Shown piece after piece: positions 27,859 through 37,018 of a stretch of 64,000 nucleotides of DNA. This stretch comes from Halieaceae bacterium UBA6060 (GTDB lineage: Bacteria; Pseudomonadota; Gammaproteobacteria; Pseudomonadales; Halieaceae): the NCBI GenBank assembly GCA_002428935.1, contig DIYG01000038.1, positions 38,041 through 102,040 on the forward strand. The letters run 5' to 3'. Under the pieces are notes generated by a model. That model saw only the letters and a program-made list of their open reading frames with translations, was not told the DNA's origin and made no database searches. A program made the position numbers and the translations under genes. Positions within the stretch are counted from its first letter, which is position 1. Each line of letters opens with the position of its first letter.

Positions 27859-28518
27859 ATGGCTTCCGACTTGCGCCTGATCTGCGGCAACCGAAACTAC
27901 TCGTCCTGGTCTTTACGCGCCTGGCTGTGTTTGCAAAAGGCGGCTTGCGAGGCGGATGAGCTGGTGTTGCCCATGGATACGCCGGAATTTACCCAGCGTA
28001 TTGGAGAGCTGTCTCCCACCCGGCGGGTACCCGTACTGTGGATTGGCGAGGAGTGGGTTTGGGATTCCCTGGCCATCGCCGAAACCGTCAATGAGCGCTT
28101 TGCCCAGGGGCGTTTATGGCCTCGAGCTCCTGAGCTTCGTGCTCTGGGACGCAGCATGGCCGCGGAAATGCACAGCGGCTTTCCCGCCCTGCGGGAGGCC
28201 CTGCCCATGAATTGTCGCGCTAAAGATCGGGCCGTGCTTATCGATGATGCGACTCGCGGTGATATCGCGCGGGTCTGCAGCCTTTGGGAGCAAGCACTTG
28301 AACGCACGGGTGGTGACTCCTGGCTGCTCGGGGACTGGAGCATAGTCGACGCCATGTTTGCCCCCGTGGCGATACGGTTTCGCGGTTACGCACTGGACCT
28401 ACCAACCTCCGCCCGTCGCTATGTACAGCTTTGGCTCGATGACCCAGACCTTCAACGATGGCTAAAGCTGGCGGAGGCTGAACCCTGGCGTATCGAGCAT
28501 GAGGAGGTGGGTTCTTGA
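27859..28518 (+). CDS. Glutathione S-transferase family protein
   Basis: This 219-aa GST has ICGNRNYSSWSLRAWLCLQKA at the N terminus, the Ser-containing motif of the YfcF/maleylacetoacetate-isomerase-like group. TRRVPVLWIGEEWVWDSLAIAETV holds the cis-Pro and the substrate-side D-S motif. A helical C domain has DWSIVDAMFAPVAIRF, the N-capping box. A glutathione-dependent isomerase, peroxidase or transferase is likely; the substrate is unknown. A 43-base gap separates it from the beta-lactamase-like gene. Confidence 0.83.
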   Translation: MASDLRLICGNRNYSSWSLRAWLCLQKAACEADELVLPMDTPEFTQRIGELSPTRRVPVLWIGEEWVWDSLAIAETVNERFAQGRLWPRAPELRALGRSMAAEMHSGFPALREALPMNCRAKDRAVLIDDATRGDIARVCSLWEQALERTGGDSWLLGDWSIVDAMFAPVAIRFRGYALDLPTSARRYVQLWLDDPDLQRWLKLAEAEPWRIEHEEVGS

Positions 28519-28561
28519 ACTCCGTGCTAGGGTTGGGGGCGCTCACGAAAGGAGAGTCTCA

Positions 28562-29908
28562 ATGACCGGTCGCACCCCACGGAATAACAAAACAACATAT
28601 TTCCCCCATGGTTTCCTCCTGGGGGCCGCGATGCTTATGGGCCTGGGTCCCTTCGCTTATGGGCAGCAGCCCCTGACGGATGCCCAATCGGACCCGCGGG
28701 CCATGGGCTGGATGCAGGGTTTTCCTCCACCAGTGGAGAAGATCGTGGCCTATCCCGCAAGCAATTATTTCTCGTTTCCTCGCCTGCGCTGGTCCTTTTG
28801 CCATCTACCGCAGATGCAAGCGTCGCGGCGTATTTCCCGAGGCGTGGGCAACCCCTCCGAGTTACCTCAGGCCTTGGACTCAGGCATAGATCAGGTGTCT
28901 TTCCTCCCCTTGGGTTCCGACCAAGAGATGACCTGGCGGGAGTCCCTGGCGGCCAATTACACCGACGGCCTTCTGGTGATGCATCGCGGGCGTGTTGTGT
29001 ATGAGTACTACTCGGGTTGTCTCGACCGAGAAGGTCGTCACGGCGCCATGTCGGTGACCAAATCCTATGTGGGCCTCATAGCCGAATTGCTTATCGCCGA
29101 AGGCCATCTGGAGGAGCAGTCGCCGGTGACTCGTTATGTCCCGGAACTAAAGGACAGTGCTTTTGGTACGGCTACCGTGCGCCAGGTCATGGATATGACC
29201 ACGGCATTGCAATTCAATGAAGACTACGCGGATCCCAGTTCCGATATCTGGGTTTACGCCGCCGCCGGAGATCCCACGCCGAAACCGGAGAGTTACACGG
29301 GCCCGCGAAACTATTACGAATATCTTCAAGGGGTCGCCCCGAAGGGAAGTCACGGCGAGGTCTTTGCTTACAAGTCCATCAACAGTGATGCCCTGGCCTG
29401 GATCATCGCGCGAGCCAGCGGTAAGGACGTGCTGGAGCATCTGTCTGCTCGTATCTGGAAGCCCCTGGGTACGGAGCAGGAAGCGGATGTTCTCGTTGAC
29501 AGTCTCGGCACACCCCTGGCGGCTGGTGGCTTGAGTTTGGCCCTGCGCGATGCGGCGCGCCTCGGGCAGCTCATGTTGCAGCGCGGCCAGTGGCAGGGTC
29601 GACAAGTTATTCCAGCGGCGGTAGTGGATTCCATCAGCGGTGGTGGTGATCCGGAACAGTTTGCTCCCGCCGGCTACAGCACATTGCCCGGAGGCAGTTA
29701 CCGAAGCCAGTGGTGGGTTTTACACAATGACCACGGCGCTTATTCGGCTCGGGGCATTCACGGACAGGCCATCTATGTCGACCCCAAGGCGGACATGGTT
29801 ATCGCTCGTTTCGCATCCCATCCCGTATCTTTTAACGCGGTCATCGATCCGACTTCGCTGCCCGCCTATCAGGCCGTCGCCGAGTATCTGCTAGAGAAGA
29901 GTCCGTGA
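28562..29908 (+). CDS. Exported serine hydrolase of the beta-lactamase class C family
   Basis: The 448-aa product starts at an ATG behind AAGGAGA and has a signal sequence (FLLGAAMLMGLGPFAYG). The catalytic S164-x-x-K167 is in GAMSVTKSYVGL. A KTG-like box is replaced by RGIHGQAIYVDP. The SYN/YxN equivalent lies in YKSINSDALAWIIARASG. Such proteins are usually esterases or peptidases acting in the periplasm rather than antibiotic-hydrolysing enzymes; 6-aminohexanoate-dimer hydrolase-like members have the same layout. Its stop lies 38 bases before the PhyH gene. Confidence 0.85.
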   Translation: MTGRTPRNNKTTYFPHGFLLGAAMLMGLGPFAYGQQPLTDAQSDPRAMGWMQGFPPPVEKIVAYPASNYFSFPRLRWSFCHLPQMQASRRISRGVGNPSELPQALDSGIDQVSFLPLGSDQEMTWRESLAANYTDGLLVMHRGRVVYEYYSGCLDREGRHGAMSVTKSYVGLIAELLIAEGHLEEQSPVTRYVPELKDSAFGTATVRQVMDMTTALQFNEDYADPSSDIWVYAAAGDPTPKPESYTGPRNYYEYLQGVAPKGSHGEVFAYKSINSDALAWIIARASGKDVLEHLSARIWKPLGTEQEADVLVDSLGTPLAAGGLSLALRDAARLGQLMLQRGQWQGRQVIPAAVVDSISGGGDPEQFAPAGYSTLPGGSYRSQWWVLHNDHGAYSARGIHGQAIYVDPKADMVIARFASHPVSFNAVIDPTSLPAYQAVAEYLLEKSP

Positions 29909-29945
29909 GATCACGTATGGTCGTCTTCCTCGGTCGTGGTGAGCC

Positions 29946-30833
29946 ATGATGCTCGATGGTCACCACGATGCGTTCTCCCACGCCCGCTATGAGCCCCTGG
30001 AGCAATCTCGAAGGGACGAGGCCCCGGAGGCTCTCCGCGCGCGATTCCAGCGCGACGGCTATTTGTATTTCCCGCGGTATCTTCCGACAAGGGTCACGGA
30101 GCCGGTCCTGGAAGGCATGCTTCAGTGTCTCCATCCGCACATCGTGTGGAGCGATCGCCGGGGCACACCGGTGCTCCGTGGCGAGCCGTTTTTTGAAAGT
30201 GACCCTCTATGGGACGCCCTTTACCCCGATATCCAGGCTATGGAATCCCTTCACGGGTTATTCCACGGGGATAAGCTGACGGAGCTTATGCAACTTGTTG
30301 CAGAGGGTGTGCATTTTGTTTATCCCATGAAGATGGCCCGTGTTGGCGCGCCGCGAAAGCTGGGCTATGAAACACCGCCCCACCAGGATGCCCACAGCCA
30401 TCATGCGGGCCCCACCATGGCGGGAATCTGGGTGGCGCTCCATGATGCCGACGAGGCCATGGGCCGACTCACGCTGTTACCAGGCTCTCACAAGCGAGGC
30501 GTGCGGCCGGTCCATGAGGCGAAGGGTGTGGGTGGCGTGCAGTGCGAAATCTACGCCGATGAAACCCTGTGGCATGTCTCTAACGTTCGCGCGGGAGACG
30601 TGATCATTTTTCATTCCCAAACCGTTCATCGCGCTCAGGCCAACACCGACGAGGAGCGGGTGCGCCTGAGCGTGGACACGCGGTTTTGCGACTACGGCGC
30701 GCCGGTGTTCTCAACGAATTTGGAACCCCACCACGGCTGGCGTATACCTCGCCTGGATTGGGAGTATGTCTATGCCCAGTGGCGGGACAGTGCTCTCAAG
30801 TACTACTGGCGGGATTATCCCGCGCTGTTCTGA
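29946..30833 (+). CDS. Phytanoyl-CoA dioxygenase (PhyH) family oxygenase
   Basis: This 295-aa Fe(II)/2-oxoglutarate-dependent oxygenase has the facial triad H146-x-D148 (PPHQDAHSHH) and H228 (HSQTVHRAQ). A 2-oxoglutarate-binding Arg follows in VRLSVDTRF. The double-stranded beta-helix core also shows LTLLPGSHKRG. Substrate unknown; phytanoyl-CoA-like, ectoine or secondary-metabolite hydroxylation all occur in the family. Two adjacent ATGs make the start ambiguous by one codon. Confidence 0.88.
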   Translation: MMLDGHHDAFSHARYEPLEQSRRDEAPEALRARFQRDGYLYFPRYLPTRVTEPVLEGMLQCLHPHIVWSDRRGTPVLRGEPFFESDPLWDALYPDIQAMESLHGLFHGDKLTELMQLVAEGVHFVYPMKMARVGAPRKLGYETPPHQDAHSHHAGPTMAGIWVALHDADEAMGRLTLLPGSHKRGVRPVHEAKGVGGVQCEIYADETLWHVSNVRAGDVIIFHSQTVHRAQANTDEERVRLSVDTRFCDYGAPVFSTNLEPHHGWRIPRLDWEYVYAQWRDSALKYYWRDYPALF

Positions 30834-30919
30834 ACTCCTGTGGCGAAGGTCCTGCACCCAGATTCGGGGCTTTGATCCCGTGGTGACAGAGCGGAGTCCC
30901 AGCTCGTCCCGTCGTTGCT

Positions 30920-32110
30920 CTAGGCCGAGACGTGATCTCTGGCCGATGCGAAAGCGGCGATAGCGCGGTCCAGGTCGTCGCGGCTTAGGGCCGCCGACAT
31001 TTGGGTGCGAATCCGCGCCAGACCCTTGGGTACCACGGGAAAGGAAAACGCCACCACGTAAACGCCCTGGGCGCGGATATGCTCCGCGTAGCGGGCGGCC
31101 AGACTCGCGTCGTTGAGCATCACCGGAATAATCGGATGTTCTCCGGGTAGGAGGGTAAAGCCCTGTTCTTCCATACCCGCTCGGAAGTAACGGGCGTTGT
31201 CCGCGAGTTGTTTCCGCAGCGTCGGTTCCTCATCGATGAGCGCGAGGGCTTTTAGGGCCCCGGCGACCACCGGTGGTGCCACGGTGTTGGAGAACAGATA
31301 GGGGCGGGAGCGTTGGCGTAATAGGGCAACGATTTCCTTGCGGGCGGCGGTGAAGCCACCGCTGGCGCCCCCCAGAGCTTTGCCAAGGGTCCCCGTGATG
31401 ATATCTACCCGATCCATGCAATCGTGAAACTCGTGGGTGCCCCGTCCGCGAGCGCCGAGAAAACCCGTGGCGTGACAATCATCGAAATGCACCAGGGCAT
31501 CGTACTGCTCGGCGAGGTCGCAGATGGCATCGAGATGGGCGATGCTGCCATCCATGGAAAACACACCGTCGGTGGTGATCAGCTTAAAACGTGCCCCTGC
31601 GGCATTCGCCGCTCGTAGCTGGGTTTCCAGGTCGAGAAGATCGTTGTTTTCATAACGGAAACGCTTCGCCTTACACAGGCGTACCCCATCGATGATGCTG
31701 GCGTGATTCAGGGCGTCGGAAATAACCGCATCGTCGGGGCCCAGGAGCGTCTCGAAGAGCCCACCGTTGGCATCAAAGCCCGATGGATAGAGGATGCAGT
31801 CCTCGGTTTCCAGAAACGCCGCGAGGGCCTCTTCCAGTTCTTTATGCAGACTCTGGGTGCCACAGATAAACCGCACGGAAGCCATGCCGTAGCCCCAGTC
31901 CTGGAGTCCCTTGGCTGCGGCGGCGTTGACGGCGGGGTGCTGCGCCAGACCGAGATAGTTATTGGCACAGAGGTTGAGCATGTCCTGCCCGCCGGTGACC
32001 GCCAAATGGGCCCCCTGGGCGCTGGTGATCTCAACTTCCCGTTTGAACAGCCCCGCGTCCTCGATGGACTCAAGCTCTGCCTGCAGATGATCCTTAAAAA
32101 GCCCGTACAT
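30920..32110 (-). CDS. kbl: 2-amino-3-ketobutyrate CoA ligase (glycine C-acetyltransferase)
   Basis: This PLP enzyme of 396 aa cleaves 2-amino-3-ketobutyrate with CoA to glycine and acetyl-CoA. The PLP lysine is in [32 protein letters not shown] holds the Asp and His contacting the cofactor ring, and CANNYLGLA is typical near the N terminus. It lies directly downstream of tdh (25 bases), the standard tdh-kbl threonine degradation pair. Confidence 0.95.
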   Translation of the reverse strand: MYGLFKDHLQAELESIEDAGLFKREVEITSAQGAHLAVTGGQDMLNLCANNYLGLAQHPAVNAAAAKGLQDWGYGMASVRFICGTQSLHKELEEALAAFLETEDCILYPSGFDANGGLFETLLGPDDAVISDALNHASIIDGVRLCKAKRFRYENNDLLDLETQLRAANAAGARFKLITTDGVFSMDGSIAHLDAICDLAEQYDALVHFDDCHATGFLGARGRGTHEFHDCMDRVDIITGTLGKALGGASGGFTAARKEIVALLRQRSRPYLFSNTVAPPVVAGALKALALIDEEPTLRKQLADNARYFRAGMEEQGFTLLPGEHPIIPVMLNDASLAARYAEHIRAQGVYVVAFSFPVVPKGLARIRTQMSAALSRDDLDRAIAAFASARDHVSA

Positions 32111-32135
32111 GATGATTTTCCTCGCTGGGTCCTGA

Positions 32136-33164
32136 TCAGTCGTCCCAGCGCAGGACGACCTTACTCGCGGTACCGTTGTTCATGGCATCGAAGCCGCTCT
32201 GAAAATCCCCAAAAGGCATGCGATGGGTGATGACCGGGGAGATATCCAGCCCGGATTGAATCATCACCGACATCTTGTACCAGGTCTCGTACATCTCGCG
32301 CCCGTAGATGCCCTTCAGGGTCAGCATATTAAAGATTACCCGGCTCCAGTCGATGGCAGTGTTCTCCGTGGGCAGACCGAGCATGGCAATCTTGCCGCCG
32401 TGGCAAAGATGGCTTATCTGGTCATTCAGGGCCTGGGGGTTCCCGGACATTTCCAAACCCACATCGAAGCCCTCGCGCATGCCGAGCTCGGCTTGTACGG
32501 CGTCAAGACTTTCCCGGGTTACGTTCACCGTCCGCGTGGCACCGAGCTCCCGGGCCAGGGCCAGTCTCTCGTCGATGACATCGGTGATCACCACGTGGCG
32601 CGCGCCGGCGTGACGGCACACGGCGGCGGCCATGGCGCCGATGGGTCCCGCGCCGGTGATGAGCACGTCTTCGCCGAGGAGATCAAACTGCAGCGCCGTG
32701 TGCACGGCATTACCCAGGGGGTCGAAAAGGGCTGCAATGTCCAGATCAATACCGGCTGTGTGCTCCCAGACATTGGACATGGGCAAAACCACGTACTCCG
32801 CAAAGGCGCCGGGGCGGTTTACGCCGATGCCGCTGGTGTCGTTGCACAGATGGCGGCGCCCGGCCATGCAGTTGCGGCAACGACCGCAGACCACGTGGCC
32901 CTCTCCAGACACGATTTGCCCGGGCTGAAAATCGTTGACGTTGCTACCGACGGCGGCAATTTCTCCAACGAACTCATGCCCCACGACCATGGGCACGGGT
33001 ATGGTCTTCTGCGCCCATTGGTCCCAGTTATAGATGTGCATGTCCGTGCCGCAGATGGCCGTGCGCAGTACCCGAATGAGCACATCGTTGATACCTGGCT
33101 CCGGCGTGGGGACGTCCTCCAGCCACAGCCCCGGTGCAGCTTCTTTTTTGACCAGCGCTTTCAT
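32136..33164 (-). CDS. tdh: L-threonine 3-dehydrogenase
   Basis: This 342-aa zinc alcohol-dehydrogenase-family enzyme oxidises threonine to 2-amino-3-ketobutyrate with NAD+. [13 protein letters not shown] and [10 protein letters not shown] hold the catalytic zinc ligands. Four structural-zinc Cys lie in [15 protein letters not shown], and [18 protein letters not shown] is the NAD motif. The ATG reading [14 protein letters not shown] matches E. coli Tdh length (341 aa); an upstream in-frame ATG 57 bases earlier would add a non-homologous leader. It is the first gene of tdh-kbl. Confidence 0.95.
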   Translation of the reverse strand: MKALVKKEAAPGLWLEDVPTPEPGINDVLIRVLRTAICGTDMHIYNWDQWAQKTIPVPMVVGHEFVGEIAAVGSNVNDFQPGQIVSGEGHVVCGRCRNCMAGRRHLCNDTSGIGVNRPGAFAEYVVLPMSNVWEHTAGIDLDIAALFDPLGNAVHTALQFDLLGEDVLITGAGPIGAMAAAVCRHAGARHVVITDVIDERLALARELGATRTVNVTRESLDAVQAELGMREGFDVGLEMSGNPQALNDQISHLCHGGKIAMLGLPTENTAIDWSRVIFNMLTLKGIYGREMYETWYKMSVMIQSGLDISPVITHRMPFGDFQSGFDAMNNGTASKVVLRWDD

Positions 33165-33166
33165 GA

Positions 33167-33194
33167 TTCCGATATATGAGAAAATTTCCGATAT
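33167..33194 (-). promoter_or_regulatory. Direct repeat just upstream of tdh (candidate regulator site)
   Basis: TTCCGATAT occurs twice (33167-33175 and 33186-33194), 19 bases apart, immediately upstream of the tdh ATG. Read on the coding strand this is ATATCGGAA twice, about two helical turns apart. A protein bound here could block ribosome or polymerase access. The binding factor is unknown. Confidence 0.35.
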
Positions 33195-33310
33195 TCTGAA
33201 CAAGGTCGGCGTATTGTTCAATCCCCGGGTGCAACTTTCTTGTCGGTAATCCTTTGTGGCCTAAGTCATGGGCTCACGGGCCGCTTGCATACTTCCGCCA
33301 GTCTCCATTT

Positions 33311-33329
33311 CCGTAAGCTTCGCTTACGG
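33311..33329. repeat. Perfect short hairpin in the tdh / NlpE-like divergent spacer
   Basis: CCGTAAGC-TTC-GCTTACGG is an 8-bp stem with a 3-base loop. No T-tract follows on either strand, so a simple terminator is unlikely. The remaining 270-base spacer (33165-33434) shows no gene I can support. Confidence 0.4.
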
Positions 33330-33434
33330 GGCCTAACGATCTAGCTGATCCTTGGCCAGCCTGGCGTTCACCAGCCCTTGCATGCAGACCACGCTGCCAC
33401 GATCATGCGCTACTTCTCAGGTAAGCTGTGAACC

Positions 33435-34541
33435 ATGGCGAGAAAAGCGTTTGCGTGGGCCTTGGGCAGTGCCATGGCCCTGGCACTGGTCAGTATGTCA
33501 GGACAAGCGGTGGTCTTAGCTTTGGACGAGCCTGCCTCGTTCACCGGTACGCTGCCCTGTGCGGATTGCCCCGGTGTCGCCTGGCACCTCGATCTTTGGC
33601 CCGACGGCCGGTTTCATCTGCGGCAGCGGTATCTAGACCGGGGCGACGAGCCCGCGCACGATGACGAAAACCAGCTTGCCCAGGCACCGGGCGCTAGAGA
33701 TCAGCTTGGCCGCTGGAGGAGGAATCCGGCGGATGACAGTCTGTTGCTCCAGGGCGGGAGAGAGGCACCCCTTCGGTTACAGGTGGTGGACCTCGACACC
33801 CTGCGGCTCATGGACACCCAGGGCCGAAGTATTGAATCAGATCTCTCTTACGAATTGCGGCGCGAGGAGCAGTTCTCTCCTACAGAGATCGCGCTGAGTC
33901 TGTACGGTGAGTTTCGTTACTTCGCCGACAGCGCCAGCTTCGAAGAATGCCTGACCGGTTACCGCTATCCTGTGCTTATGGAAGGCGACTACCGGAGCGC
34001 CGAAAGCGCCTATGGTAAGGAGCTGCGAAGGTCCGGCGCGGACCCCGGCTCGGCCCTGTACCTGCGACTCGATGGTTCCGTCCTAAACCGCCGGATCATG
34101 GAGCATGAAGGGCCCACACAATCCCTATACATCGATCGGTTTGTGGGGTTTGTGCCCAGTCTCCGCTGTGAACGGGCAATGAGTACCGCGACCCTGGCCA
34201 ATACCTACTGGCGCTTGCGCAAGCTAGATCAGAAAGTGGTCTCAACAAGCTTGACCGCGACGGAGGTGCATATGATCTTGCACGACGCTCATCGTCGGGT
34301 GGCGGGATCTACCGGTTGTAATCGCTTCACCGGCGGCTATGAGATTGATGGTGACCAGCTGTCTTTCTCTCCCCTGGCGGGCACCATGATGGCTTGCGAG
34401 GAACCCGCCATGGAACTCGAGCAACGGGTGCATCAGGCTTTGGCGGCCACCCGTCGTTGGCGGATCATCGGCCAAACCCTGGAACTCTTTGCCGACGACG
34501 ATGAGCCGTTGATGTTTTTTGAAGCGGTTTATCTGCCCTGA
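33435..34541 (+). CDS. NlpE-like N-terminal domain fused to a META (HslJ-like) domain, exported
   Basis: The 368-aa protein has a signal sequence (ALGSAMALALVSMSGQAVVLA). An NlpE N-terminal domain follows, recognised by FTGTLPCADCPGVAWHLDLWPDGRF with the CxxC pair. The C-terminal META domain contains GSTGCNRFTGGYEIDG, LSFSPLAGTMMACEEPAMELE and a Trp-containing end. E. coli NlpE senses surface contact and envelope stress, and HslJ is heat-inducible; fusion of both folds suggests an envelope stress sensor or inhibitor. No lipobox Cys is evident. It precedes an exported metalloprotease gene. Confidence 0.8.
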   Translation: MARKAFAWALGSAMALALVSMSGQAVVLALDEPASFTGTLPCADCPGVAWHLDLWPDGRFHLRQRYLDRGDEPAHDDENQLAQAPGARDQLGRWRRNPADDSLLLQGGREAPLRLQVVDLDTLRLMDTQGRSIESDLSYELRREEQFSPTEIALSLYGEFRYFADSASFEECLTGYRYPVLMEGDYRSAESAYGKELRRSGADPGSALYLRLDGSVLNRRIMEHEGPTQSLYIDRFVGFVPSLRCERAMSTATLANTYWRLRKLDQKVVSTSLTATEVHMILHDAHRRVAGSTGCNRFTGGYEIDGDQLSFSPLAGTMMACEEPAMELEQRVHQALAATRRWRIIGQTLELFADDDEPLMFFEAVYLP

Positions 34542-34579
34542 GCTACCGATAAGTGTTTATAGGAATCCTGGATCTATCC

Positions 34580-37018
34580 ATGCCTTTGATTGTTAAAAAC
34601 CTGTTTGTGCTGTTCCTCGTTGCCGTGATGGTTGCTTGCGGTAGCGATAACCCCGGGGGCGGTGATCGCATTCGGGCCTTCACGGAAGGTATGCGCTGGC
34701 AAGCGGGCTTTGTGCCGTTCTATCACGACGCCGCGAAGGGCAAGGTCTACCTGCTGTTGGATGCCAGCAACCGGGATCTCCTCTATCAAGGAAGCCTGCC
34801 GCGAGGCGTGGGCTCCAACGATATCGGCCTGGATCGCGGACAGCTGGGAGATCGCGCGGCCCTGGTCCGCTTTGAGCCCGCGGGTGACAAGGTGCTGTTG
34901 AAGAAGGTCAACCTGCGCTACCGGGCCGATTCGCCAAATGAGGCTGAGCGCCGGGCTGTAGAGCAGGCCTTTGCCAGTTCCGTGCTCTGGGGCTTCCCGG
35001 TCGTGGCCCGTGATGGGGAGCAGCGTTTGGTCGATGCGACAGGTTTCCTCCTGCGCGATAGCCACGGTGTCGGCCTGCGACTTAAAGAACTGGAGGAGGG
35101 CAACTTCAAAGTCGATGCCAGTCGCTCGGCCGTTTACCCCCCGCGGAGCAAGGCGTTTCCCAGGAACACGGAGCTCGAAGCCTTAATTACCCTCGTGGGC
35201 ACCGATCCCGGCCCACAGTTGCGCAGCGTGGTGCCCGATCCCCACGCTGTGACGGTACACATGCATCACAGCTTTATCGCGCTTCCGGAACCGGGTTACC
35301 AGCCCCGGGTGTTTCATCCGGAATCGGGTTACTGGTCCATGATGTACGCCGACTACGCGGTTCCCATCACCGAGTCCCTCGAGAGACGTGTCATCCCCCG
35401 TCATCGACTGGAGAAGAAAGAACCGGAAGCAGCCCTTAGTGATCCCGTGGAACCCATCGTGTATTACCTGGATCCGGGAACGCCGGAGCCCGTGCGATCG
35501 GCGCTTTTGGATGGTGCCCGTTGGTGGGCGGATGCCTTCGAGGCGGCGGGGTTTCGCGATGCCTTTCGGGTAGAGATGCTCCCCGAGGATGCAGACCCCA
35601 TGGACCTTCGCTACAACGTGATTCAGTGGGTGCATCGCTCCACCCGGGGTTGGTCCTACGGCGCCAGCGTGGTGGACCCGCGTACGGGCGAGATATTGAA
35701 GGGACACGTTACCCTCGGTTCCCTGCGCGTGCGCCAGGACCTGTTGATCGCCCGGGGAATGACGTCAAGCCTTGGGGACGGTGGCGATGATCAAGCCGCC
35801 ATGGCGATGGCTTTGGCGCGGATTCGTCAGCTGTCTGCCCACGAGGTTGGTCATACGCTGGGTCTGGCCCACAACTTTGCTGCGAGTATTCGCGACCGCG
35901 CGTCGGTGATGGACTATCCCCATCCCCTTATGGCTCTGGATGACACGGGGGCGGTGCGTCTCGACGATGCCTATGCGGTAGGCATTGGAGAATGGGATAA
36001 GCGAGCGATCCGCTACGGCTATGGGCAATTTGAGGATGAAACCCAGGAACGGGAAAGCCTGGCGGCTTTGTTGAAAGACAATCGAGAACAGGGCTTTGAA
36101 TTTATATCGGACCCGGATTCGCGCTCCCTGCGGGATCTGCATCCTCGCTCCCATCTTTGGGATAACGGCGCGGACGCGGTGCAGGAGCTGGAGCGGGTCA
36201 TGGCCTTGCGAGATGCCGCGCTGGAGCGCTTTGGTCGCCAGAGTATTCCTTTGGGCTCGCCTCTTTCGGATCTTCAGGAAGCCATCGTGCCGGTGTTCCT
36301 CTTCCACCGCTATCAGGTCGAAGCCGTGGCCAAACGCATCGGGGGTCTGGACTATCGTTACGCGCTGAATGGTGACTCCTCGGCCATCGCCGCCTCCGCC
36401 GTACCCTCGGCAGAGCAACGGGCTGCCGTGGAAGCCCTGCTGGCGACCCTGGCTCCGAGGGCGCTCAGCCTCCCGGAGAGCCTGATCGCGGACATTCCTC
36501 CCAAAGCCTACGGTTATCAGCGGAACAGAGAGTCTGCGCCGGCGCGCACGGGCGCTATGTTTGATCCCCTGAGCCTGGCCGAGGCGGCGGTGGACCACAG
36601 CTTGCGCGCGCTACTCCATCCCGAGCGGCTCGCGCGTCTTACGGTGCAACACGCCCTGGATGAGCAGCAAGTTTCTCCCGATGCGCTTTTCCGTCAGCTC
36701 CAGGATAGGGTGCTCCTCGCGGAGTTTGATGGCCTTGAGGGAGCTATAGATCGCCGTCGAGGGGGGCTTCTTCTGCACCATTGGCGACGTCTCGTTGCGG
36801 ACGTCCAGGCGGCGCCGGATGTTCGCGCGGCGGCCCACGGCGCTCTGGATCGGGCCGCACGCCTGATGCGAGCGCGCCTTCGGGGCCGGGGCGCTTACAC
36901 GGACTTTTATCGTCGCGAACTGTGGTTGATCGAGCGCGCTCTTGAGGCTCCCGCGCTGCCCGTGGAGGGGGAGCCCGCTGCCCTTCCGCCGGGCTCACCG
37001 ATTGGCGCTGAGGCATGA
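34580..37018 (+). CDS. Large exported zinc metalloprotease lipoprotein (DUF5117/DUF4953-type)
   Basis: The 812-aa protein from the ATG at 34580 has a lipoprotein signal with VMVAC (Cys 20). A GTG 27 bases upstream is an alternative start. The zinc-binding site is HEVGHTLGLAHNFAAS, the long metzincin-like HExxHxxxxxH form, followed by SVMDYPHP, the Met-turn. N-terminal beta-rich DUF5117-like and C-terminal helical DUF4953-like regions flank it. It probably degrades or processes proteins in the envelope. It overlaps the DUF819 gene by 4 bases. Confidence 0.85.
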   Translation: MPLIVKNLFVLFLVAVMVACGSDNPGGGDRIRAFTEGMRWQAGFVPFYHDAAKGKVYLLLDASNRDLLYQGSLPRGVGSNDIGLDRGQLGDRAALVRFEPAGDKVLLKKVNLRYRADSPNEAERRAVEQAFASSVLWGFPVVARDGEQRLVDATGFLLRDSHGVGLRLKELEEGNFKVDASRSAVYPPRSKAFPRNTELEALITLVGTDPGPQLRSVVPDPHAVTVHMHHSFIALPEPGYQPRVFHPESGYWSMMYADYAVPITESLERRVIPRHRLEKKEPEAALSDPVEPIVYYLDPGTPEPVRSALLDGARWWADAFEAAGFRDAFRVEMLPEDADPMDLRYNVIQWVHRSTRGWSYGASVVDPRTGEILKGHVTLGSLRVRQDLLIARGMTSSLGDGGDDQAAMAMALARIRQLSAHEVGHTLGLAHNFAASIRDRASVMDYPHPLMALDDTGAVRLDDAYAVGIGEWDKRAIRYGYGQFEDETQERESLAALLKDNREQGFEFISDPDSRSLRDLHPRSHLWDNGADAVQELERVMALRDAALERFGRQSIPLGSPLSDLQEAIVPVFLFHRYQVEAVAKRIGGLDYRYALNGDSSAIAASAVPSAEQRAAVEALLATLAPRALSLPESLIADIPPKAYGYQRNRESAPARTGAMFDPLSLAEAAVDHSLRALLHPERLARLTVQHALDEQQVSPDALFRQLQDRVLLAEFDGLEGAIDRRRGGLLLHHWRRLVADVQAAPDVRAAAHGALDRAARLMRARLRGRGAYTDFYRRELWLIERALEAPALPVEGEPAALPPGSPIGAEA

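Noticed and set aside
32223..33179. A 318-codon open frame antisense to tdh
   Set aside because: It is a product of high third-position GC in tdh, with no domain and no ribosome site.
35765..36598. A 277-codon frame antisense to the metalloprotease
   Set aside because: It lies wholly within a gene with clear HExxH and Met-turn motifs and has no recognisable fold.
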